Source: Agriotes lineatus (lineage: Eukaryota > Arthropoda > Insecta > Coleoptera > Elateridae). From it: 64,000 bases of DNA. The notes below the pieces were generated by a model that had not been told where the DNA came from, made no database searches, and saw nothing but the letters and a program-made list of their open reading frames with translations. Shown in pieces: positions 22,860 to 34,074 of the stretch. The position numbers were made by a program, and so were the translations under genes. How positions within the stretch are numbered: position 1 is the first letter of the stretch; every line of letters starts with the position of its first letter. Where the stretch lies: assembly GCA_940337035.1 (NCBI GenBank), contig CALNHX010005197.1:1-64000 (forward strand), in the 5' to 3' direction.

Positions 22860-23355
22860 ATAATTAAATGTAAATAATTAAAATATTTATTTTATTAATT
22901 ATAAATAATTAATAATTAGAATATAAATAGTAGCCGTTATTACATAAGTTTCATATTTTAGTGAATAATTAACTTCTCACAACGTACGATTAATCGTGAC
23001 TCATGCTTGACCTTCCATTAAGCCATATATGGCAGTGCGCTGCGCACTCTCGACGCTCTACCTCGAAAACGGTTACTCGTATGAAAAAAAAGTTCGAATA
23101 AAAGTTGTAGAGAATTTTATACTCTACAATTTTCATACTAGGTAAAAATGTCATTTAAGCCATAGGAACCGAAATATTCGCGAAAAGCCGATTTTTGCGA
23201 CCTTTGACCTTGAATATCTTAAGACGCGGACACGAGATTATATGAGACTTTTGAGACATTATTTAGAACGCCAAAATAAAGGTTTATGCCCATTTCCAGC
23301 TTATTATCTTTCATTCCGAGGTTGACCCCTATTTTTGCCTAATATGACTGGGCTA
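22860..23355. repeat. Right terminal inverted repeat of element A
   Basis: Complement of the left repeat. It retains the CAAAAATAGGG segment missing on the left, so it is the less eroded arm. The likely promoter for the minus-strand transposase lies between it and 22568. Confidence 0.9.
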
Positions 23356-25060
23356 TCATAAAGGTTTGCTCAATAGTCTCATCACTTGCAATGCCGGAAA
23401 AAAATATCTCGCCTAGATGTGAAATATCATTGCGTAAATTTTTTAAACTCCGTAGGATCAATTTTATAATGTAATTTTTTCATATCTTGCAGATAAATTT
23501 GTGTAGCCTTAGCATAGAGAAAATGTCTTGATGCATGAAATAATTGAATCATTAGCTCAATACTATGTAAATGTAAGTTCCAATCTCCCATACGGTCGGC
23601 AGCAATGAATTCCTTCAATATTGTAACCATTCGAAAATAAGTAATCCAGAGTTTCGACGTTTTATTTTTATTTTCAAGCTCAAGTAACTTATTTTCAACA
23701 ATTGTAGCAAGCGTTTGAAATCCTTGGTTTTCAGTTATTTCAGTACAGTTAAATACTTAAAAAATCATGGATTGTTCTTCATCATTCAATAAATTTACAA
23801 AATCCGTATTGTGCTCGATAAGATTTTCAAAAATCAATTGTGATAAAGCTTGCTGTAATAAAGTATGAGCACTTACTGCTCTATCATACGCCCGTCCAGG
23901 TGTTATGTGATCAATAGTATTTTCAGCATATATGGTAGAAAGAATTTCTCTTATATCACTTCCAGCCATAATATAACCAATGGATCCCATGTAAGACATA
24001 AGAGTATGAAAAGAGCCCAATCTCACAACAACCAATACTTCATCAGATAAACACACAGCAGACGCTATATCCCGTGCTTATACATATACAGAGGTTGATC
24101 GAACGTTAAAATGCATGTTCTCATACTCAACTCTTTAGAATTATCTACGGAAGTTTTCATAGCTGTGTAAATTGTATTATAATCACTTGAAGATGCATTA
24201 ATAAATGGTAAAAAAATTATCGATGACATATCAAAATCATGTGCATTGGTTAATAAATTCATAAATCCATTCCATCCTGGAAATTTATTATCATTTTTTA
24301 ATTTTAAATACGTCCAAAGAATATTTAATTGCCCATTTGTAGTAAATTTCTTAATATCCGGTTCAACTTCAGGTAACTTATTGATTATTATTTTTGAAAA
24401 ACCTGTACCTGTACCCGCAGAATATATTTGAAGAGGGATATTCCCTTTTTTAACAAACTCAGATTCATGTGGAAGAGTTTTTAAAAGTTTGATAGGTCGT
24501 CGAGGTTGTATACCATCAACTGGAGTAACTATTTCAATGCTTTCCATATAATGGAGCGTTTCTTGACCATAAATAGTGTTAATATTGAAGTCAGCATTAT
24601 CATGCACAAATTGAACAAAACTACCAGGTTTTATTACTGGTGGAGTTGCAAAAGTTGCTGAAGCTTCGTATGACGTAGCCTCTTTGTATGAAGCACAAAA
24701 GCCTAAGGAAAGACATATATCTATAACTTTTTTGGAGCCAAACTTCCTATGAAACATCACAGCCAAAGTAATATGCAATGGTGATAGAAATGATCTTGGT
24801 CGCATGCGCGATAGATTTATATTTCTTTTCATAACTAGGAATTGTTTCTATTTTATTTTTCTTATCTTTTAATACTATTTCTGACAGTAAAAACTTTAAA
24901 GATTTTGGAATTGATTCTCATCAATATCTTCAAGCATTTTGTCACTTGGTGTATAATTTTCATTATCGTACACTTGAGCCCTTCTAATAATTTCGCTAGC
25001 CGCTTTCAATATATGAAATTCCTCTTCTTCTTTATTATTATGCTTTTGATGTACCAATTT

Positions 25061-28000
25061 CCTCCCGTTGGTATTTCCACCTTGACGAAGGCCATAGCCG
25101 GGTGGTGAGGCTTGTGTGCTTCAATGAGTCCTAGAGCTATATCAGCAGTAGCTTAGCTATTAGCAGGGCCTCCCTTGCTGGACAGGTCTTGGATGAGGAG
25201 CCTGACTAAGAGAAATACCCTGGTCCTCCAGGTTGGGGGTTGGATCGCAGGGGGTAGCAACCCAGTATCCGGAAAAATCTAAAACCGCTAAAAAACCCAG
25301 CACAATGCCTCGGAACCCTGACGGATATAACAGACGACGACACACGCAACAAAAACGGTTTATGAATATAGCAATATGGAACGTAACAAGTATGAGAGGA
25401 AAATCAGAAGACATTGTCAAAGAACTAAATCAATTGAAAATAGATATCGCTGCTATATCGGAAACAAAAAAGAAAGGAAATGGTGTTGAACAAATGGAGA
25501 ACTACATACATATCTACAGTGGAGTACCAAAAGAACAGCGAGCAAAAAAGGGAATATCTCTAATGATATCAAAGAATCTGAAGAAATGTATAACAAATTG
25601 GGAAGCAATCAGCGAACGTATAATAAAACTTAATATGAACCGTTTGGGACATCGGCTTACAATAATTGGTGTTTATGCACCGAATGATGATGACGATGTA
25701 GAAACAAAAGATCAATACATGGAATTGTTAAATGAAACGCTGAGAGAAGTAGGAACTACAAGAGAAATTATTTTAATCGGAGATATGAATGCAAGAACAG
25801 GTAGAAGAATTAAACATCACATTGTAGGTAGCCACGGAGAGGAAACACTAAACGACAATGGCCAGAGACTAATCGATATTTGTGAACAACAGAAATTGAG
25901 AATAATGAATGGATACTACAAACATAAGGACATACACACATATACATGGAGAGAAATAGCGCGCAATCGGAGATCAATAATAGATTACCTAATTGTTAAA
26001 CAAGAAACAAGACTGAAAATATTAGATGTTAGAGCACATCGGGGGCCTGATTGTGGAAGTAATCATTATTTAGTAAAATCCAAACTTTTCTTGCCATTTA
26101 TCAAACTCAACGATCAACCCACACAAAATACGGATAAAGACGAAATAAAATACCAGAAATATAAGATAGATGGATTATTCGATGAAAGTACCAAACTTCT
26201 CTACCAGGCCAGACTAGATCAAAAATTAAATGAACAAAACGAACATCTATCTCCTTCGGAAATATATGAGCATATAAAAGAAGCTATACATCAAGCTGCC
26301 GCTGAAGCTTTGGGAGAAGAAATAAAACCAAATAGAAAACAAAATTTCTGGTGGACGGAAGATTTAGAAAATTTAAGGAAAGAAAGACAAAAACTACATC
26401 AGAAGTGGCTACAAAGTAAACAAATAGATGACCATATTGAGTACAAACTTGTCAGGGCAAAGTTCAAGAAAAAAGTTATAGAAGAGAAAAATCAACAATG
26501 GGAAAGGAAATGTCAAGAATTGGAAAGCTATATTGGAGGAACGAAAGCGACAGAGTCTTGGAAATTTATAAAACACTTAAAAACCCAAACAAATAATAAG
26601 ATAAATATCGAAATAATTACAAAAGAAAAATGGAAAAGATATTTTGAAAATATGCTCACTGAACAGAGCAAGAATTCAAATATATAGCAGAAACAGGTAA
26701 GGTTCAGGTAGAAGGGGAAAGTGTAGAGATAGACAATGATATGCTGAAATCGGCTATACGAAGATTAAAGAACAGAAGAGCAGCTGGACCTGGAGGAATC
26801 CCGCCAGAATTGATAAAATACGGCTCCGATAAACTACATCGAATAATAAAAATGCCTGTTTCAAAAGTGTTTAAACGGTGAAGATGTACCACCGGAATGG
26901 AAAGAAAGCTGGATCACACCTATATACAAAAAAGGCCCACGAGACCAGTGTGAAAACTACAGGGGTCTTTCAGTCAACAGTACACTTAGTAGACTTTACG
27001 GACGAATTCTAACGGTACTTATTACTAATGACTATAAAATATATCAAACAGAGGAGCAATCAGGATTCAGAGCCGGTCGTTCAACAATAGATAATATTTT
27101 CTGTCTCACACAAGTTCTAGAAAAACGATTAGCTACAGCAAGAGAAACACATCTTGTATTTGTGGATCTTACAAAAGCGTACGATAACATACCAATTATA
27201 AACCTGTTTAAAGTATTAGACGAATCTCCCATTAACGCAAATATAATAAAAGCAATCAAAGAGTTGTATAGAGGCACACATGCTAAAATAAAAGTTGGAA
27301 CAAAGCTAACAAATAACTTCAAGTTACTAAAGGTCTGCGACAAGGGTGTTGCATGTCTCCAATTCTTTTTAATATATATCTTGATACTGCCTTACGACAA
27401 TGGAGAAGGAAATGTGGCGGAATGGATATCCCAATGGGAAATAGAACATTGTTTACATTACACTACGCCGACGACCAAGTGGTAGTTGCTCAAGACTTCG
27501 AAGACATTGAGTACATGATTAGAAAACTTGGTGAAGAATACTCAAAATGGGGACTAACAATAAATCTAAAAAAGTCCGACTATATGTGCGTAGGTGGCCC
27601 AAATCAAGATATCGTAATGGAAGATGGAACATCGATAAGAAACTGCAACAGCTATGTATATTTAGGAGCTACAATTGACAATACCGGCCGATGCAATGAG
27701 ATGATTGCAACAGAATCAACAGCGCTAGGAAAATAACTGGTGCACTAAACTCGATACTTTGGCAGAAAAACTTAACAAAACAAACAAAAATACATATATA
27801 TGACGCTATAGTTAAAAGCACACTAACATACGGATGTGAGGTCTGGCAAATAAGTAAAATCATGGAACGAAAGTTACTAGCGACCGAGATGGATTTCCTC
27901 AGAAGATCGGCACGAAAATCAAGAACTGAACACCTAAGAAATGAAGAAATACGACACATAGTGAATAAAGAGGAAACAGTGATAGAGGAGATACAACGAA

Positions 28001-28242
28001 GGCAATTGGTATGGTACGGCCACGTAAACAGGATGAATGAAGACAGACTTCCAAAGCTAACAATGGAATGGGTACCAACTGAAAGAAAAAGAAGAGGAAG
28101 ACCAAGAGAAACATGGAAGAAAGGAATCACCAAGGCAATGTCTGAGAGAAACCTGCGTGAAGGAGAATGGGAGGACAGAAAATACTGGAAACTGGGAACC
28201 GGAAGGCGACCACAGTCGCTGTGAAACCGGATATATATATAT
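25061..28242 (+). mobile_element. RTE-type LINE, near full length, 12-bp target duplication
   Basis: ATGTACCAATTT occurs at 25049-25060 and again at 28243-28254, a 12-bp duplication. The 5' leader (25061-25232) is followed by one long coding region and a 3' end of (AT)n with almost no 3' UTR, a feature of RTE-clade LINEs. It is inserted in the Academ B relic. With only a few frame breaks it is one of the younger insertions here. Confidence 0.85.
25233..28224 (+). pseudogene. RTE-type endonuclease/reverse transcriptase polyprotein
   Basis: Encodes the enzyme that nicks the target and copies its own RNA there. Residues from about 25365 form an APE-like endonuclease: MNIAIWNVTSMRGKSEDI, AAISETKKK, IIGVYAPNDD, ILIGDMNARTG and the SNHYLV end. 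RT follows: GPGGIPPELIKYGS, EEQSGFRAGRSTIDNI, FVDLTKAYDNIPI and the catalytic LHYADDQVVVAQD at about 27464. The C-terminal part has LVWYGHVNRMNEDRLP and RKRRGRPRETW. Frame breaks near 26687, 26880, 27340 and 27735 inactivate it. The first usable Met could be 25233 or 25305 (MPRNPDGYNRR). Confidence 0.85.
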
Positions 28243-30420
28243 ATGTACCAATTTTCTGTTAATACATCATGGTTGATTTTTTTTGAAACATATAATGGTA
28301 TTGTATCCAAATTTAGTTGAAATAACAATATCAAGGTGAAAGAGGTCTTTTAGTCGTTTTCTAATAGTTTTTTCATCCGGGATATGCTCAGTAGTTATGA
28401 CATTTTTCAACTCTTGCATGGTAAATTGGCAGTCGTGATTCTCTCCTATGTACTTGTATATTTGCTTCATTGCTGCATCTAAACATCAAAATTCTCGGAC
28501 TAATTTTTTTTTCAACATTACTCAGGTGAATAGAATATTTAAGCAAATTATAACAGTCTGCATAATATTTTGCTTCAAGTCTCTGTAATTCTGTACCAGA
28601 AATTCTTTTATGAATTTCTCGATAATAATCATTTTTCTGTACGGCTATAAAATTCACGATTGAGTCATTTAGAGTTGGAGTATTAATGTATGAAATTTGT
28701 CTTCGCCGATCTTTATTCTATTTAACTTCTTTTGCTTTACCAGCTTCTTTCCCACAAAGGAAACAGTTTTTTCCCAATCGAATAGATAAATTAGTGCTAC
28801 TTCGGAGCTTCTTTTTCGGAGGCGAAGATGAAGTTTCATTTTGCTTGTTCTTATACATTGCAATATATTTTTGCCGAAAACTTGTATGAGCATAAACAAA
28901 TTCAGTTTGTAAGTGAGGTAACACTCCATCCTGTCGTTCCCTTGAAGCAGCTCTCAAAGTGGTTACTCCTCTACTTATTATTATAATTTCACCCAAATCT
29001 GAATTTGTTTCGGAGATGAACGCAATTGTTCACATATTATGCTCATCAGTCATGCTACTGGTCCTTGTTTTATCCATTGTTCGAAAACTGTAATAGAAAA
29101 CAATTATATACAAAAAAAATTCGTAAAATCACACAATTTTCACTGTTAAATATACACAACAGGTACATGACACGTGTCATAACTAACTAGCCATAAAAAT
29201 TCCGTTTAGTTATACAGGGTCCTTCAAGACGAGCTGAGTCGACATTACTGGGACTAGTTTTCTGAAAATTTGTATACGGGGGTTTTCCGAAGAGCCCGTT
29301 TCAACTAAAATATTTTGAGTTTTCTGCAACTTCCGCTAATACCGGAAATGGGACCCCAACTTCGTTCTTTTAAATAGAATGTCCCAATTTTTATTGAATT
29401 TCTGGGATGTAGGCTGAATTTCAAACTAGAATGCGCCATTTTTGAGTTATTTTAGTTTTTCCGAAATTATTGGCAGATGCAGCCCCTTACGAAAAAATTC
29501 ATTTTTCGAAATCCAAGCAAGTCATGCCAAATATTTTCACTGTATGCACAAATGAGACCCATAGCTACGCAAATATTTAAAAACTTTTTAAAAGAATTAT
29601 ACAAGGTGCCTCAGAAATTGGCGCCGAATTTTGCTGTTTCAAAATTTGGAAACTTAATTTTTTTTAAATGGCAACCCCCTTTGTTTATTCAGCAGTGGAT
29701 TCTACGCTGAAAAGTAAGGGGAGTTCGTGATTACATCTCTATCTCTAAAATGAACGGTTTTTGTAGAAAGTTAAAATACCGAAATTTTCGTGGTTATTGG
29801 AGAATTTCAAATTGTCAGTTTGTAACACCCGTCCCTTCTTGTAAGGGATGTTAAACTCTACGCTCGTCGGGTAGCTATTAAACAGTCGGAGATAATTTTG
29901 GTTCCTCAGATATATGATAGTTTAACATACAAAAACACCATCGGGATACAATTAAACAATTTAATTTGTTTAGCTGTGATACACTTAGATATTTCAACAT
30001 TCATTATTAACAAGAAATTACAACAAACTCGTGTAGACGGCTGGAGCTGATAACCGGCGTTCTTATCTCGGCGGTCGGCCAGGCATTGCAGGTGCGGTTG
30101 ATAAGCGGCCCCGTTTCTGTCCCTTCGGAGTAGGTAGCTGGAAAAAATCGAATTAAATGGTCTGCCAATTATACAATAAAACATATCACGGTTCTGGAGA
30201 TTTAACTGATAAGACGCGGGTGAAGCCCGGCGTACTGCCTCTAAATTAATTTAGGGACGTCTGGAGACGGATAAACTAAAAACGCCGCATTGCGTTAATA
30301 AATATGACTTCAATTTCATAGTCCGAACGTGAGCTCAATGTGGCCGCTTTTCCTCCAAAGCCGACTGGGAAATTTCTGGGGTAATTAGTAATGGCCCTAG
30401 TGAAGAGGGTGCAATATTTA

Positions 30421-30650
30421 GCCACCAATTCAACTAAGTTCAGGTTTAATTAATAATGGTTTTAGTGAAGAGGATGCAATATTTAGCCACCAATTCAACT
30501 AAGTTCAGGTTTAATTAATAACGGTATTAGTGAAAAGGATGCAATATTTAGCCACCAATTCAACTAAGTTCAGGTTTAATTAATAATGGCTTTAGTGAAA
30601 AGGATGCAATATTTAGCCACCAATTCAACTAAGGCCCGGGATAATTAATA
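30421..30650. repeat. 65-bp tandem repeat, about 3.5-4 copies
   Basis: GCCACCAATTCAACTAAG recurs at 30421, 30486, 30551 and 30616, a constant period of 65. Each unit contains TTAATTAATAAYGG and AAGAGGATGCAATATTTA. A diverged partial copy precedes the array from about 30379. Tandem units of this size in an LTR U3 are common and could modulate transcription. Confidence 0.9.
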
Positions 30651-31173
30651 ACGGTAACAGGTCGGGATTCGGCTTTCAGGGAAATAAATGGTTCCGGGAG
30701 AATCTCTTCGACAGGAACAGGGATACGGGCAGGTGGAACTGGGAACTGGAACTGGGATGGAAGTCTTCGCTGGGGAAGTAAATTCGGATCTCTGTGTCTC
30801 TCTGACTCGGAATGAGCTCCGCCGTTCGTTTTATGCGACTTCGAACGCTTCTAAAAGTGGGGAGAAACAGCGCGCGACGCACTTTTGTACTTACTGGATG
30901 TCACCGAACGTGACGTCGGTCACTGCGCTCTGCTTATCGCCTCGTGCATTGGCATTACGGAAATTACGATAACGTGAGGTCGGACAAGGATCAAATTTAA
31001 ATATTCGGAAATACAAATTTGATCTGCAGGCAAACTTTACAAGTTGGCATTGGCTTGAAGTAAAAACAGACGAGTTCTCGACGCTACAGCCCATGGGTGG
31101 GGTCCTGCATTTAAAAATGTTGGTTAAAACTCGACCTCCACGCACGTTTTGTAATTTTCGTAATTGATAAAAA

Positions 31174-31260
31174 ATGACAACAGGAGGAGATAAATTAAGG
31201 ATAATTCAACAATATATGGAAGAAATAAGAAAAACAAATGAAAAATTGATGAAACTATAG
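31174..31260 (+). CDS. Short frame, possible truncated gag start
   Basis: 28 codons beginning MTTGGDKLRIIQQYMEE and ending in TAG. It lies downstream of the LTR-like sequence, where a gag gene would begin, and has the charged helical look of retrotransposon gag N-termini. The length is too short for a firm call. Confidence 0.3.
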   Translation: MTTGGDKLRIIQQYMEEIRKTNEKLMKL

Positions 31261-31289
31261 TAAATATTCGAACTGGTTGACTCCAACTT

Positions 31290-32630
31290 ACAAACATTTA
31301 TGAATCCTTCTTAAAAACCCAACATGAGTGGCACTTTGGATTTCTTGCGGAGAGAGAGATCGAAATGCATTACGAACTCTTTTCTGACAATCTTCTTTTG
31401 TTGTGAACGGCGAAGCATACATAATATCTTTTTTCGCCAATCGTACTAGAACTGACATATAATTAACAAAATTTTGTTGAGCAAAGTCAAACATTCCATT
31501 ACATAAGCTGTTGCTAGGTAATTAAAAACTGTACAGGAATAGTTCAAACATTCTATTACATCAACCGCTACTACGTAATGTATAATAAAACTGTACAGGA
31601 ATAATATTCCCGGCCTAGGCAGGGAATATTCGAGTACTATTTCCTAATTTTTTTAATTACTCGTATCGATCGGCGGAAAAATAGTATGTGTATCTTGGAC
31701 AAAAAGCAACATTCCCAGACGGGAGAGACGAACGCCGAGCCCAACAATATTCACAGTCGTCTGGGAATGTTACGCTTTTCGTCCTAGATACACAACGTAC
31801 TATTATACGGCCCCTAACAAAGAAATCTAAGGGTAATATCGGGCGAACGGAGAGGCCATTGATGGGGTCCATTGTTTGCTATAGAACGATATTCGAAGTG
31901 ATTCTGTAAGAAGATATTTACAAGCACACTACTATAAGGTTATTCCAGTTCAGATTTAATAGATATAAATAATTTTGTAAAATTTCGAGATATCTTTCGC
32001 CTAAAGTAAACGAGAATTTGATACAAAATTTCCCCTACAATCTCCAATAAGCTTACCATTCAAATTTTCATTATAAAAATGTACCACTAGCCACTAGCAT
32101 ACCGTCATTTTTTATTGCAGCAAAAACATTGAAACTCCACTAACCTTGAAACTGTCTTTAACGAAATATGTGGGGATTAGTATCACTCCAAGAATGGGAG
32201 TTATGCCGGTCAAATATTCCATTCTTCTGAAACTTCGCCTCGTCCGACCAAATAAACTTTCGTAAAAAATCTTGGTCTTCCTGAGTTTTAATTAATATAA
32301 ATTCACAAAAATCAATTCTTTTTTATCGTCACCTGGCCTCAAATTTTGTACTAATGAATACGGATGGTACTCATGTTTTTTCAAAATCCTGTGGATACTT
32401 ATCTAAGGTATTCCTAAATCTCTTTCCGCATCTGTTAACGAATTTCCAGGATGCGCTCTGAAATATCCCAAGATTGTAATCAGCCGTGTGAAGATGTCAT
32501 GGGTGGGCTTTGGTCTATCCAAATATCGCGAACGGAGGGTTTCGCAAGCTGTTTTGATTACCTTGTTAAATTCCCCGTATATCACTAACCAATTGAAGTA
32601 ATCTTCGTTACTAAATCCTACACGGGACAT
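31290..32630 (-). pseudogene. Mariner-type (DDE_3) transposase relic
   Basis: The start MSRVGFSNEDYFNWLVIYGE and the following RPKPTHDIFTRLITILGYF form the HTH region of an insect mariner-like family. After a gap, 32280-32150 gives DFLRKFIWSDEAKFQKNG, carrying the first catalytic Asp in WSDEAKF. A C-terminal piece reads at 31494-31288 (PFTTKEDCQKRVRNAFRSL). The part with the second and third acids is not recognisable. Between about 31500 and 32130 lies a 56-bp duplication (ACTGTACAGGAATA at both ends) and the 123-bp hairpin, so that stretch is probably inserted. Confidence 0.75.
31681..31803. repeat. 123-bp hairpin
   Basis: ATAGTATGTGTATCTTGGAC.. and ACATTCCCAGACG at the left pair with the right arm over about 43 bp. 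A smaller hairpin (GTACAGGAATAATATTCCC type) lies just upstream at 31593-31637. Confidence 0.75.
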
Positions 32631-33366
32631 GATTAACACTTTTTCCACTCTAAAGAGTCAAATTATTTGCAATTTTTGTTTGTTGACACTTTAGTTTTTC
32701 CTCAGTACCTTCCCACACAACCAACCTGAAATTCTCCAATAGCCACGAAAATTTCGATATTTCCAAGTTTCTACTAAAACCGTTCATTTTAGACATAGGG
32801 ATGTAATCATAAAGAACCCTTCCTTTTCAGCGTAGAATCCACTGGTGAAGAGTTGGGGGGGGGGGGGGGGGGTTGCATTTAAAGAACTTAAGTTTTCGAA
32901 TTTTTAATATAAAACATTCGGCGCCAATTTCTGAGCACCCTGTACATTGTTTTAAAAGAATGTTTAAATATTTATGTAGCTATGGGTCTCATTTATGCAT
33001 CCCATAAAAATATTTGGCATGACTCGCATGGATTTCGAAAAATCAAATTTTTTGTAAGGGACTGCATCTGCCAAAAATTTTGAAAAAACTGAAATAACTC
33101 AAAAATGGCGCACTCTAGACATCTGATGTTTCATATGAAGGTAGATTGAAATTTAGCCTACATCCCAAAAATTTAATAAAAATTGAGACATTCCATTTAA
33201 AATAACGAAGTTGGGGTCCATTTCCGGTATTACCGGAAGTTGCAGAAAACTGAAAATATTTTAGTTGAAACGAGCTCTTTGGAGAACCCCCGTATACAAG
33301 TATTCAAAAACTAGCCTTAGTAATTTTCCATATACTTATCGACTCAACTCGTCGTGACGGACCCTG

Positions 33367-34074
33367 TACATTGCAGCTGGCGCTACCGTTCCAGGTTTTA
33401 CTACCTGTTCAAGGTCCCTACGACCCTTAATACACGCAGATATCTTTGAACGATGTTCATCTATGTCCATTTAGTTGAAATTCAACGTATACATAGAAAA
33501 AATACTACTTAAACTAAAATTATATGCTCGAATATTATTTTTTATACTCTTTTCTTTAAATAAGGAATTTGGAGAGCACAAAAAATTTTTGGTAAACTTT
33601 GGAATTTATAGTACAAAAAACAAAATCCCACCTCGATCATATAAAGTCATTCACTGTAACTGTATTCGGAGTTCAAAACCCCCAGGCGTTCCACTAAAAT
33701 AGTGAAGCACTTAATTCCAGGTTTTTCTGCACCCACAAGCTACCCCGCATTTTCCCTTGCATTTGCACGATATGAGCTTTAAAACTTCGGCCGGTGTGGG
33801 TTCAGCCGTGTTGGGAACTGGTTCCAATCCAAGACTGTCCCGAAAAATGTGCAGTCGTGCCCCATTTTTCGTCGGTGGGTGCGATAAAAGGTTGAACTGG
33901 TTTTTTGTTACTGATTTTGCGAAGCGCTTGAATCGTAATACGTTTATTTATTTATCCTGTTTATCGCCACATATGGCAATGAGGAAACGCGCCACATATG
34001 GCAATGAGGAAACGTTCTCCTGCGGGCACCAGAACCTCAGTATCCACTTCCTTCCGTTTAAATAATTCTACCGC
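33367..34074. other. No recognisable gene; 25-bp duplication inside
   Basis: The stretch has no supported coding region. The 102-codon open frame at 33757-34065 has no known motif. CGCCACATATGGCAATGAGG with its AAACG tail is duplicated in tandem at 33965-33989 and 33990-34014. Confidence 0.6.

Larger units (their letters stand above)
17469..23355 (-). mobile_element. AcademX-like DNA transposon A (5.9 kb), inserted in B
   Basis: Bounded by TAGCCCAGTCATATTAGG and its complement. Inverted arms of about 470 bp (17469-17935 and 22860-23355) surround one transposase relic. The left arm lacks 11 bp present in the right arm. In B's reading direction the flanks are ..ACCTTTATGA and GAAAGGAAATAG, and joining them with one shared GA restores a frame that aligns with A's own protein (QSLMKSM... 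against QTFM|KGNS...). The target duplication is therefore very short. Academ elements are reported to make 3-4-bp duplications, so the exact terminus is uncertain. Confidence 0.75.
16925..29053 (-). pseudogene. AcademX-like element B: transposase relic, twice interrupted
   Basis: Read from 29053 downward. The start MTDEHNM is followed by GVTTLRAASRERQDGV and CFLCGKEAG (zinc-finger region; one Cys position is TGA), then LEAKYYADC and HIPDEKTIRKRLK to 28267. After the LINE insertion it continues at 24832 with MRPRSFLSPLHITLAVMFHR, FVQFVHDNADFNINT (first catalytic-like Asp) and CILTFDQPLY (second). At 24056-23757 it has LGSFHTLMSYMGSIGYIM, carrying the conserved region where the acidic third residue would be expected. 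Element A then interrupts, and the frame resumes at 17468-16990 with VEGGPFKRGATESIV and DDIDVKILVDFF. The nuclease and Cys-rich tail seen in A are missing. Multiple frameshifts and stops are present. Confidence 0.75.
29821..31260 (+). mobile_element. LTR-retrotransposon fragment (LTR, leader, gag start)
   Basis: Begins TGTAACACCCGTCCCTTCTT, related to the solo LTR at 46035 (TGTAATATTCCACCCTTCTT). The region is long, more GC-rich than its surroundings, and contains the 65-bp tandem array (30421-30650). No clear LTR 3' end or primer site was found. It ends around a 28-codon frame at 31174-31260. Both the right boundary and any target duplication are undefined, so truncation is likely. Confidence 0.6.
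29215..33366 (-). mobile_element. Long-TIR mariner-type element (4.15 kb) with nested insertions
   Basis: TA-flanked ends CAGGGTCCTTCAAGACGAGC and GTCGTGACGGACCCTG. Inverted arms of about 600 bp (29215-29820 and about 32700-33366) include ATTACCGGAAGT-type and AAATGAACGGTTTTTGTAGA blocks. A minus-strand transposase relic lies between them. The left arm is interrupted at its inner edge by an LTR-element fragment (29821-31260). Confidence 0.85.

Noticed and set aside
27669..28334. 221-codon open frame on the minus strand
   Set aside because: It is antisense to the LINE reverse transcriptase and shows a low-complexity shadow composition.
32855..32872. Run of 18 G
   Set aside because: The opposite arm of the same inverted repeat has only a short C run, so this is more likely slippage or a sequencing artefact than a functional G-quadruplex.
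33757..34065. 102-codon plus-strand open frame
   Set aside because: No domain, contains the 25-bp tandem duplication and has no homologous pattern I recognise.
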